Assembly: GCF_900108855.1 (NCBI RefSeq)
Contig: NZ_FNXY01000006.1
Coordinates: 124,001 to 188,000 of the forward strand
DNA length: 64,000 nucleotides
Direction: 5' to 3'
DNA from: Dyadobacter koreensis
Lineage (GTDB): Bacteria > Bacteroidota > Bacteroidia > Cytophagales > Spirosomataceae
Position numbers and translations under genes: made by a program
Shown here: one piece after another, positions 35,526-43,646 of the stretch
Layout of the letters: every line of letters starts with the position of its first letter
Numbering within the stretch: the first letter of the stretch is position 1
Notes under the pieces: generated by a model
Databases searched by the model: none
The model's input: the letters and a program-made list of their open reading frames with translations, nothing else
Told to the model about the DNA's origin: nothing

Positions 35526-35943
35526 TAAAAGGTTTTGATAAATTATTTGTCAGTGGATGTATGAGGTATACTGCAAAAGTAATTGTTTTGGTAAATCTCA
35601 GATAGGAGATAAACATTTTTAGAGATAGCAGATGAATTTTTTCGATAATATATACAATAGAATAAGCGGAATGTCAATTGTCAGGTGCGGTAAAAAAAGT
35701 GAGATTTGTTAATTCGGCCCATACCTGGCAGGGATGCTGCTATTAATTAATCACCTGTTTTAATAATTTTCATGGCCTATGCCTGGGATTACATCATTTG
35801 AAACGTAAAATATAACCACCAAAAATCTTTCAAAATTGCAAATAAACCGCAGGCTGATAAATAATATAGACTCATATATCTGTAAATTAGAATCTGTAAG
35901 CTTATTTGTATTTGACCAAGAAAATTTCGTAACACCAAAGTCC
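35526..35943. other. Intergenic region between YfbU-like and kinase genes
   Basis: 418 bases between divergent genes. On the minus strand TACTTTTG (plus 35574-35581) fits a -7 box for the YfbU-like gene. The frame of the kinase is open through 35836-35943, but the encoded stretch precedes the signal peptide and starts at TTG, so I treat it as leader. Nothing else recognised. Confidence 0.4.
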
Positions 35944-38253
35944 ATGTGGAAATCGAGGTTCGTATTATTTTTTCTGCTGTTTTCTACGCTTATATCCGTT
36001 GCTCAACAGATACCCGAGCCGATATATGATATTGGTAATCTGGCCGCGCAATTACAAGAAAGCGAAAATGATACAACACGTATACGGTTATTAGTTCAGT
36101 TGGCCAATTATAATTATTACAAGGGAGATCAGTTGCCGTCCAGATTGGGCCAGTCATTGAAATATATAAAAGAAGCAATAAACTTATCAGACTCGTTGAG
36201 CTCGGACAAATGGTCCTATGAGTCCAGACGTATGTTAGGGATATGTTACATGAAAATGGGTGACTTTGACAAAGGTATCCAAATCCTGAAAGCCGGTATA
36301 AGCAGTGCCATGCAGCACGGAGCAAAAGACCAGCAGGCAACGACCATGCTTTGGCTTGGAAATCACCTTCCTTTCTCAGAACATTACTATGCTGAGAAAA
36401 TCTCGCTTTATCGTCAGGCTGCATTTTTATTCCGGCAGACGAGAAACAAACGACAGGAGATCGTAGCGCTCAAAGAGATTGGAGACGTCCATTTAAACGA
36501 GGGAAAGCTTGACTCTGCCGAGACTGAATTTTTGCAGGTTGTGCATATGTATAAAGTAATTGGATATAAGAAATTGCATTATACCTACGATCTGCTTTCT
36601 GCCTTGTACCGGCTTCGGGGAGACTTTGATAAATCGCTTTCGTATGCTATTCTCTGTGTCAAAAGTATGCAGGCTACCGGCGATAAAAAATCTGCGGCTT
36701 ATTTTTACAGACGTCTTGCATATATCTATGACGAATTGGGAGACAGGAAGGTTTCAGCTGACTGGTTCAGACTGGCATTTATGGAATTTAAGAAAATCGG
36801 TTCTTTGGAAATGTACGATTCGCTCAAGGACCTTATCCGTGTTTTAATCAAATTGAATAATGCACAGGCTGGACTGAATTTGCTTTTGGAAACGCGAATA
36901 GAATACCCTCCTGGCAAACCATTTGATAAATCCATTATTGCCACTGCTTTGGGAGATTCGTATAAGGCATTAGGGCATTTCGATCTGGCGGAGAAATTTT
37001 ATCTTGAAATGATTACCTGGCAGGAATCTTTAAAACAGGAAAATTTTTTTCTGGCAGATTCTTACAAAACGATTGGTACCTTTTATCTGGAACAAAAACG
37101 ATACGACAGGGCGGCAGTTTATTTGAATAAGGCTTTGAAGTTGCCAAAGGGAATTTACACTTTATCAAACATCAAGGATATTGAGTTATTACTTTTTAGA
37201 GTTGATTCAGCATCAGGTAATTATGTCTCTGCGATACAGCATTATCAGTTGCATAAAGCGTTGAACGATTCCATTTTTAATGAGGCCAGAAGCAAGCAAA
37301 TCGAGGAACTTCAGGTTCAGTACGAAACGGAGAAAAAGGAACAAAATATTCAGCTTTTATTGAATAAAAGTCTTTTGCAGGAAAATGAACTGCAGCGTGC
37401 CAATTTGTTGAGAAACGTGACATTTGCATGTATTTTATCGATGCTGATAATCGTAGCGCTAGGGTATAACCGCTATCGTCTCAAACAGGCTAGTAACCAA
37501 AAACTCCAGTTTCAGCAAAAAGAAATTAATCAAAAAAATTTATCACTTCAGAATCTTGTAGATGAAAAAGACGCACTTTTGGAGGAAAAGGAATGGCTGC
37601 TGAAGGAAATTCACCACCGTGTAAAAAACAATCTTCAGATCGTGATGAGTTTGCTGAACTCTCAGTCAAATTATCTGGAAAGTGACGCCGCCGTGACCGC
37701 CATTCGTGAAAGTAAACACCGTGTTCAGGCGATTTCATTGATTCACCAAAAATTGTATCAATCCGATAATGTTGCTCTTATTAGTATGCAAACATATATT
37801 CCTGAACTTGTTCATTATTTGAAGGACAGTTTTGATACGCGTGAAAGAATCCGTTTTGAAGACGTAATTGAGCCGATTGAACTTGATGTTACCCAAGCCG
37901 TGCCGATTGGCCTGATATTAAATGAAGCCATAACGAACGCAATCAAATATGCTTTTCCGAATGGAGAAAACGGGCTTATCATTATTTCAATGAAAGAGAT
38001 TTCAAAAAATCGATATGAACTGATTATCTCCGATAACGGAATAGGTTTACCTGACGGGTTTGATTTTAACAAGATAAAAACGTTGGGTATGAGTCTTATG
38101 CGTGGGCTAAGCAAGCAGCTTGGCGGAACCTTTAATCTCAAAACCCAAAATGGCCTGGAACTATTTATAACCTTCGGATTTGACAAAATAAGCAGAAAGC
38201 GAAGAACTCCGTCTTTATTTAATTACTCAGAGGTCGGCGATAAATTGACATAA
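35944..38253 (+). CDS. TPR-containing sensor histidine kinase (HisKA_2 type)
   Basis: 769 residues from the ATG at 35944, which gives a signal peptide (MWKSRFVLFFLLFSTLISVAQQ). TPR-like repeats fill about residues 60-440 in the periplasm. A coiled-coil region precedes one transmembrane helix at about 485-505 (NVTFACILSMLIIVALGYN). A second coiled coil leads to the HisKA_2 dimerisation motif EIHHRVKNNLQIVMSLLNSQ with the phospho-histidine at 557/558. An HATPase domain has PIGLILNEAITNAIKYAFP and DNGIGLP. It should phosphorylate a receiver protein, most likely the sigma54 activator encoded 70 bases downstream. Confidence 0.9.
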   Translation: MWKSRFVLFFLLFSTLISVAQQIPEPIYDIGNLAAQLQESENDTTRIRLLVQLANYNYYKGDQLPSRLGQSLKYIKEAINLSDSLSSDKWSYESRRMLGICYMKMGDFDKGIQILKAGISSAMQHGAKDQQATTMLWLGNHLPFSEHYYAEKISLYRQAAFLFRQTRNKRQEIVALKEIGDVHLNEGKLDSAETEFLQVVHMYKVIGYKKLHYTYDLLSALYRLRGDFDKSLSYAILCVKSMQATGDKKSAAYFYRRLAYIYDELGDRKVSADWFRLAFMEFKKIGSLEMYDSLKDLIRVLIKLNNAQAGLNLLLETRIEYPPGKPFDKSIIATALGDSYKALGHFDLAEKFYLEMITWQESLKQENFFLADSYKTIGTFYLEQKRYDRAAVYLNKALKLPKGIYTLSNIKDIELLLFRVDSASGNYVSAIQHYQLHKALNDSIFNEARSKQIEELQVQYETEKKEQNIQLLLNKSLLQENELQRANLLRNVTFACILSMLIIVALGYNRYRLKQASNQKLQFQQKEINQKNLSLQNLVDEKDALLEEKEWLLKEIHHRVKNNLQIVMSLLNSQSNYLESDAAVTAIRESKHRVQAISLIHQKLYQSDNVALISMQTYIPELVHYLKDSFDTRERIRFEDVIEPIELDVTQAVPIGLILNEAITNAIKYAFPNGENGLIIISMKEISKNRYELIISDNGIGLPDGFDFNKIKTLGMSLMRGLSKQLGGTFNLKTQNGLELFITFGFDKISRKRRTPSLFNYSEVGDKLT

Positions 38254-38323
38254 CAAACATACAATAGTTAGCCATTATACTAAGTGAAAGAGCACTTTTG
38301 GTTAAGCGTCAAAATTGACTTTT

Positions 38324-40294
38324 ATGCGTGAAAAGATTCTAATTGTCGAAGATGAATTTATTGTGGCCAACGACTTGCGCCTCATGCTGGAAAGAGCAGG
38401 CTATAAAGTCTGTGGTATCGCGGGATCTGTGGCTGAATCGTTGGAAATTATTGATAAGCAAAATCCATCGTTGGTTTTACTGGATATTCAATTGAAAGGA
38501 AAGTTAACCGGTATCGACCTGGCAAAGCAGCTAAATGAGAGAAATATTGCGTTCGTCTACCTTTCGGCGAATTCCAATCAAAGCATTTTGGAGGCAGCCA
38601 GAGCGACCCAGCCCTACGGATTTCTGGTCAAACCATTCCGGGAGAAAGATGTCCTGGTCAGTCTGGATATTGCCCGATACCGACACGAACATAGCCTTGA
38701 GTCAAAGCTCAGGAGAGAAATTCTGTTACGAAGTTTACTCGAAGAAATTCTGGTCGAGGATTTCGGTTGGGATAGTAAAATGTTAAAAATAGTTCGCGCT
38801 TTTCAGTCCGTTATTCCTTTTGATTATCTGGCTATTGGTACCAAAGCAGAAGGAGATATTCCGTACGTTGGAGGAAGTTTTTTAAGGATAGGTTTTGATG
38901 AATATCAGTATATCGGAATCGAGGAATTTCTGATCATGTCGAAGACCAAAATGCAGGATTTAAAAAAAATGCAGGAAAAAACTCCGCCAAATGTTACCGG
39001 TGCGCGGTACGATGAAAAATCCTTCCTGGCAATATGTATTGAAAATCCGGTCAAGGAGTTGATTGCTAAAACTTTCGGATTGAAATCTAATCTTGATATA
39101 CCTTTGCCTCTGACGGGCGGCGGCGTTTTCAATTTTTCGTTCTTCAGTCGCAGCCCTGCAATTTACAATGTCCAGCACCTTGATTTGCTGACAAGTTTAA
39201 AAAAATCTCTTGAAGCCGCTGCGTACGGTATGCTTGACTTACGGGGACCTGAGATACGGAAGGATAATCTCCCTATCGATGTTACCGGAGAGTCTCCACG
39301 ACAGTCCGTTGACTTTGAAGGTATTATAGGGAGTAACCATGTTCTGTTAACCATACTGGATGAAATTGCGCAAGTTGCTCCTTTTGATACATCAGTGCTG
39401 ATCCTGGGTGAAAGTGGAACCGGAAAAGAACGTGTGGCGTACTCGGTTCATCATTTATCACCTCGTAAAACAAAGCCATTTATCAAAATTAACTGTGCAG
39501 CATTGCCTGCGAATCTGATCGAATCTGAATTGTTCGGTCATGAAAAAGGCGCCTTTACAGGTGCGGCCGAGCGGCGGATCGGAAAGTTTGAACAAGCTGC
39601 GGGTGGTACCGTTTTTCTAGATGAAATTGGGGAAATGCCTTTGGATATGCAGGTTAAATTACTTCGGGTTTTGCAGGAAAAGGAAATAGAAAGAATTGGA
39701 GGAAAAGCGCCCATTGATGTTAATGTCAGGATCATTGCGGCTACGAACAGAAATCTGGAAAAGGAAGTTGCCGAGGGGCGTTTTCGACTTGACCTTTACT
39801 ATCGCCTCAACGTTTTTCCCGTCCAGTTGCCTCCACTCCGCGAAAGAAAAGATGACATCGAAGCTTTATCCAACTATTTTGTTCAGAAATACTGTTTAAA
39901 AATGAAGAAGACTACACCAGCGATATCGAGAGATATGATGTCTGAACTGCATGCCTATCACTGGCCGGGGAATATCCGGGAGCTGGAAAATGTTATCGAG
40001 CAGTCACTTATCCTGAGCGACGGTAAATCGGATCTGGTTCTTAAGCGCTCGCTTGCTCCGGCCGCTGGTTCCCGTCCTGCATCGCACACCCAGCAACCGG
40101 CAATCCAGACTTTTGATGATGTTAAAAAAATTCAGCACCAGACAGAACGTGAATACATTATTTCTATTTTGAGAAAAGTAAACGGACGTATCCGTGGTGA
40201 ACATGGAGCCGCCAAAATTTTATCCATAAATCCTACAACGCTTGAATCGAGGATAAGTAAATTAGGTATTAAAAGAGAAGATTTTTCATCCTGA
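38324..40294 (+). CDS. Receiver / sigma54-activating AAA+ / Fis-type response regulator
   Basis: 656 residues from the ATG at 38324 (MREKILIVEDEF). The receiver domain (1-120) has the acidic pocket (VEDE), the phospho-aspartate in LVLLDIQLKG, and the lysine in LVKPFRE. A middle part of about 200 residues (125-325) is not a family I recognise with certainty; it may be GAF-like. The sigma54 AAA+ domain covers about 330-565: Walker A GESGTGKE (362), GAFTGA loop (409), FLDEIGEMPL and LRVLQEKEIERIGG. The C-terminal Fis-like helix is AAKILSINPTTLESRISKLGI. It activates sigma54 promoters on signal from the adjacent kinase. Confidence 0.92.
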   Translation: MREKILIVEDEFIVANDLRLMLERAGYKVCGIAGSVAESLEIIDKQNPSLVLLDIQLKGKLTGIDLAKQLNERNIAFVYLSANSNQSILEAARATQPYGFLVKPFREKDVLVSLDIARYRHEHSLESKLRREILLRSLLEEILVEDFGWDSKMLKIVRAFQSVIPFDYLAIGTKAEGDIPYVGGSFLRIGFDEYQYIGIEEFLIMSKTKMQDLKKMQEKTPPNVTGARYDEKSFLAICIENPVKELIAKTFGLKSNLDIPLPLTGGGVFNFSFFSRSPAIYNVQHLDLLTSLKKSLEAAAYGMLDLRGPEIRKDNLPIDVTGESPRQSVDFEGIIGSNHVLLTILDEIAQVAPFDTSVLILGESGTGKERVAYSVHHLSPRKTKPFIKINCAALPANLIESELFGHEKGAFTGAAERRIGKFEQAAGGTVFLDEIGEMPLDMQVKLLRVLQEKEIERIGGKAPIDVNVRIIAATNRNLEKEVAEGRFRLDLYYRLNVFPVQLPPLRERKDDIEALSNYFVQKYCLKMKKTTPAISRDMMSELHAYHWPGNIRELENVIEQSLILSDGKSDLVLKRSLAPAAGSRPASHTQQPAIQTFDDVKKIQHQTEREYIISILRKVNGRIRGEHGAAKILSINPTTLESRISKLGIKREDFSS

Positions 40295-40335
40295 ACGACA
40301 GGACAAAGTCTGATTTCTCCAAAACTGAGTGAAAC

Positions 40336-40396
40336 AATCTCCTGTATTTTCGGAGATTTTGAGACGAACTCCGAAATTTTCGGAGTTCGTCTTTTT
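40336..40396 (+). terminator. Tandem terminator hairpins after the response regulator
   Basis: A first hairpin (AATCTCC / GGAGATT, 40336-40358) is followed by a strong one with a perfect 13-base stem (AGACGAACTCCGA with TCGGAGTTCGTCT, 40362-40392) and TTTT. Both loops carry related TTTC / CGGAG sequence, as if duplicated. Confidence 0.85.
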
Positions 40397-40567
40397 ATTA
40401 AATTATGATTTTTTTATTTTAAGTGATTGTTGATAAGGTAGTTGTGTAATTGTTTTGATTTTATTTATCAAGATGTGATTTTGGCATATTTATGAAGTAA
40501 CAGTGATAGTAACCGAATAAGAATGATTGGTTTCCTGATTCGATCTCTCACGCAAAACTCCACAGTT

Positions 40568-41494
40568 ATGACCAACAGTTTCCCGAATTATCACAATCCT
40601 GCTGTCCGTTTGAATAAAACAGCAACGCCGCCGATGCAGCAATTAAAAACTGGCAATAACGTGCCATTTGAAATACAGACCATCAATTGGATGCGGGAAA
40701 ATAAATGGAAGGACGATCTTGTGCCTCAACGACATAATTATTATATGATCATTTGGGTTAAGGAAGGCTCTGGGACGCATTTGATTGACCTGGAAAAGTT
40801 TGAGATTACGAACAAAACTATCTATTGCCTAAGGCCGGGCCAAATCCATTTGTTTCGTCCGACTGAGGATACCGACGGTTATGTGATCTCCTTCAATTCG
40901 GAATTTTTATGTTTACACGAAAACAATTTCGATTTACTTTTGAATACAGGATTGTTCAATACCTTTTCACATTCTCCGGCTTTTTCGGTGCACGAAGAAA
41001 TGGAGCGTGAGCTGGATCATGCGGCCTTGAAAATGAAGCAGGAATTTGACAATATGTTTTTACTGCGTTCCGAGATTTTGAGGGTTTTTCTCAAAATTTT
41101 CCTTATCCATTTGACTCGTCAATATGAAAACCTAAGCTACAAAACGACACAATCCAAGAATGTAGAGTTAGCAAAAAAGTTTCATTCGCTGCTGGAAAAG
41201 AATTTTACTAAAAAGAAAATGGTGACAGATTATGCCGAGGAATTGATTGTAACTCCAAATTATCTAAATGAAATTGTGAAAAAGGTATCAGGATTTCCGG
41301 CGAGCCATCACATTCAGCAGCGAATTGTGCTTGAAGCGAAGAGACAGGCGGTTTATGCCGATCTAAGTATGAAGGAAATCGCTTACGATCTGGGCTTTGA
41401 CGATATAGCGCATTTTAGTAAGTTTTTCAAAAATGTATCAGGCAGGAGCTACACTAGTTTTAAGAAAGAAATCAGCGGGCAGCTGGCTTATTGA
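40568..41494 (+). CDS. AraC-family transcriptional regulator with cupin sensor
   Basis: 308 residues from ATG 40568; an in-frame ATG at 40523 would add 15 residues of atypical sequence. The N-terminal cupin-like domain shows PQRHNYYMIIWVKEGSGTHLIDLEKFEI and LRPGQIHLFRP. The C-terminal double helix-turn-helix is VTDYAEELIVTPNYLNEIVKKVSGFPASHHIQQRIVLEAKR and MKEIAYDLGFDDIAHFSKFFKNVSGRSYTSFKK. The ligand is unknown. It stands alone between two gaps; the next gene is the YceI protein 273 bases downstream, a plausible but unproven target. Confidence 0.9.
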   Translation: MTNSFPNYHNPAVRLNKTATPPMQQLKTGNNVPFEIQTINWMRENKWKDDLVPQRHNYYMIIWVKEGSGTHLIDLEKFEITNKTIYCLRPGQIHLFRPTEDTDGYVISFNSEFLCLHENNFDLLLNTGLFNTFSHSPAFSVHEEMERELDHAALKMKQEFDNMFLLRSEILRVFLKIFLIHLTRQYENLSYKTTQSKNVELAKKFHSLLEKNFTKKKMVTDYAEELIVTPNYLNEIVKKVSGFPASHHIQQRIVLEAKRQAVYADLSMKEIAYDLGFDDIAHFSKFFKNVSGRSYTSFKKEISGQLAY

Positions 41495-41767
41495 CTTCGC
41501 GCATTTTTAAACAACTTACTCTTCATCAAAAAAAATTCTTTGGAAATTAAATGAGCGAAATTCAATTCTCTACATTTTTTCGGTACGTATTTATTCTGCC
41601 TACTCACTGGAAATCTTAAATAATTTCTGGCAATAGCATTTTCACGAAATTCGTATTTATACAACAAAAGCCGGATTTTAGACATTTCTTCAATGGTCTG
41701 TTTAAGATAAGTTTGCTTACTTTATTTAAGTACTTTTTTCTATATCTATAACAAACTTTCTCTACTT

Positions 41768-42301
41768 ATGGCACAAGTTAAATGGCTGCTGGATCCTGCA
41801 CACAGCGAGATTTCGTTCAAAGTAAAACACCTGATGATAAGCACAATTACGGGTTATTTCAGGAATTTCAGTCTTGAAGTTACTACTGAGGATGAAGACT
41901 TCTCAACAGCATCAAATATTATCTTCACGGCGGATATCGATTCGATAGACACAAAAAACGAGCAGCGGGATGCACACCTGAAATCTGCCGAATTTTTCAA
42001 TGGTGAAGAACATAACCAGCTCAGGTTTGTCGGAACCGGCATTCATCAGGAAGATGAGGAAAGCAAACTGAAAGGAGAATTGACGATCAAAGTAATTACC
42101 CATCCTGTCAAGGTTAAAGTCGAGTTTGGAGGAATCGCCGTTGATCCGTACGGACAGCGAAAAGCCGGGTTTACTGTGAAAGGAAAGATAAGCCGGGAAG
42201 ACTTCGGACTGACCTGGAACGCAGTAACAGAAGCGGGTAGCGTCGTGGTTGGCGACAAGGTAAAATATTCGGGAGAAATCCAGTTGATTAAGCAAGCATA
42301 A
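41768..42301 (+). CDS. YceI-family lipocalin-like protein
   Basis: 177 residues, one YceI domain: WLLDPAHSEISFKVKHLMISTITGYFRNF at the start, IDTKNEQRDAHLKSAEFFNGEEH in the middle, GFTVKGKISREDFGLTWN near the end. Family proteins form a barrel that binds isoprenoid-like lipids, for example octaprenyl phosphate or quinone analogues. This one has no signal peptide and so acts in the cytoplasm, unlike the periplasmic E. coli YceI. It lies 88 bases upstream of the HD-membrane fusion gene. Confidence 0.9.
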   Translation: MAQVKWLLDPAHSEISFKVKHLMISTITGYFRNFSLEVTTEDEDFSTASNIIFTADIDSIDTKNEQRDAHLKSAEFFNGEEHNQLRFVGTGIHQEDEESKLKGELTIKVITHPVKVKVEFGGIAVDPYGQRKAGFTVKGKISREDFGLTWNAVTEAGSVVVGDKVKYSGEIQLIKQA

Positions 42302-42389
42302 ATGCAAAATGCGGAATCTTATGCAGATATTTGAGGAAAGTAACCGGTATTTTGAAAACCTAAATTTCTAAACCAAATCTGCCCCTGAA

Positions 42390-43634
42390 ATGAATTATTC
42401 TGTCTTGTTGGAAGAAGTTGAAAACTTTATAAGATCTGAAAATAACAAGAAGGTTTCAGGCGAATTGCCGTATCATAATCTTAGTCACACGGAGGAAGTT
42501 GTAGCGAATACTTCCAAGCTTGCAAAACAATATAAATTAGAGGATAAGGATTTTTTCATCGTTATTTCGGCGGCATGGTTTCATGATTGCGGGTACTACA
42601 CAGGAGACGCTCCCGGCCATGAAAAGAGAGGATCAGAGATTGCAGCATCGTTTTTGGCAAAGCTGAACGTAGAGGCGGGAATTATCAAAGCTGTCGAAGG
42701 ATGTATTCTTGCAACGCATATTCCGCAATCTCCTGAAAATCTGCTAGAAAAAATTATTTGCGACGCTGACCTTTATCATCTGGGCACGGAACAATTTTCC
42801 GGGATGAATAAGCTTTTGCGAAAAGAAATGGAACAAAATACGGGCAGAAAAATAGATAAGAATGCCTGGCGGGTCAAGACAATTAAATTTCTGGAATCAC
42901 ATCAGTATCAAACGGAATTTGGTAGAAATTTTTTAGAGAGCGGGAAGCAGGAAAATCTCGAAAAACTGAAAAAGAAAGTGCTGAAAGAGGAAAATTTATT
43001 CGATGCTATTCCTGAGCCTGTTAAGCAAAAAGAAAATGTCCAAACAGATAAAAAAGGAGAAGACGACAACGAAACTTCAAAAAATAAAAAGTCAAAAAAT
43101 GACAGGCCGGATAAGGGAATAGAAACGATGTTCCGGATCAGTTCGGGGAATCATCAAAGGCTCAGTGATATGGCGGATAATAAGGCTAATATTATGATTA
43201 CGACCAATTCAATTATCATTTCTGTTTTGCTCAGTGTGCTCCTCCGGAAACTCGAAGACAATTCAAATTTAATCGTACCGACTTTGATGCTCCTGACCGT
43301 CTGCGTGACAACCATGGTTTTTTCGATTCTATCAACCCGCCCTTCGGTTCCGCACGGTACTTTTTCAAAAGAAGATATTGAAGATAAAAAAGTAAACCTG
43401 CTGTTTTTTGGTAACTTTTACCGTATGAGCTTCGAGGATTATGCAGAAGGTATGCAGGAAATGATGAACGATCGTGAATTTCTATATGGAAGTTTGACCA
43501 AAGATGTTTATTCTCAGGGGGTGGTGCTAGGAAAGAAATACCGGCTTTTGCGCACCGGTTACAATATTTTTATGTTTGGGATTGTAGCGTCGGTTATCGC
43601 TTTTGTAGTCAGTTCTATGTTTCTCGGATCTTAA
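42390..43634 (+). CDS. HD phosphohydrolase fused to Pycsar-effector-like membrane domain (DUF5706)
   Basis: 414 residues. The HD domain (1-200) has all metal ligands: H29/H33 (YHNLSH), H65-D66 (AAWFHDCGYY), H77-E78, H110 and D125/D127 (ICDADLYHLG). A charged linker (205-242) leads to a domain at about 243-412 with FRISSGNHQRLSDMADNKANIMITTNSIIIS, membrane helices at about 267-285, 293-315 and 390-411, and a cytosolic loop (NLLFFGNFYRMSFEDYAEGMQEMM), which is the DUF5706 domain known from Pycsar effectors (PycTM). In Pycsar a cyclic pyrimidine nucleotide triggers PycTM to damage the membrane. No cyclase is nearby, so a defence role is unsupported; nucleotide sensing plus hydrolysis is plausible. 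The ppk1 gene starts 12 bases later. Confidence 0.85.
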   Translation: MNYSVLLEEVENFIRSENNKKVSGELPYHNLSHTEEVVANTSKLAKQYKLEDKDFFIVISAAWFHDCGYYTGDAPGHEKRGSEIAASFLAKLNVEAGIIKAVEGCILATHIPQSPENLLEKIICDADLYHLGTEQFSGMNKLLRKEMEQNTGRKIDKNAWRVKTIKFLESHQYQTEFGRNFLESGKQENLEKLKKKVLKEENLFDAIPEPVKQKENVQTDKKGEDDNETSKNKKSKNDRPDKGIETMFRISSGNHQRLSDMADNKANIMITTNSIIISVLLSVLLRKLEDNSNLIVPTLMLLTVCVTTMVFSILSTRPSVPHGTFSKEDIEDKKVNLLFFGNFYRMSFEDYAEGMQEMMNDREFLYGSLTKDVYSQGVVLGKKYRLLRTGYNIFMFGIVASVIAFVVSSMFLGS

Positions 43635-43646
43635 TATTCTTTATTG

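Noticed and set aside
41488..41685. 65-codon minus-strand ORF between AraC and YceI genes
   Set aside because: Overlaps the end of the AraC gene, with no features beyond AT-driven composition.
42390..43634. A Pycsar anti-phage system
   Set aside because: No uridylate/cytidylate cyclase gene or defence neighbour is present in the window; only the effector-like domain is seen.
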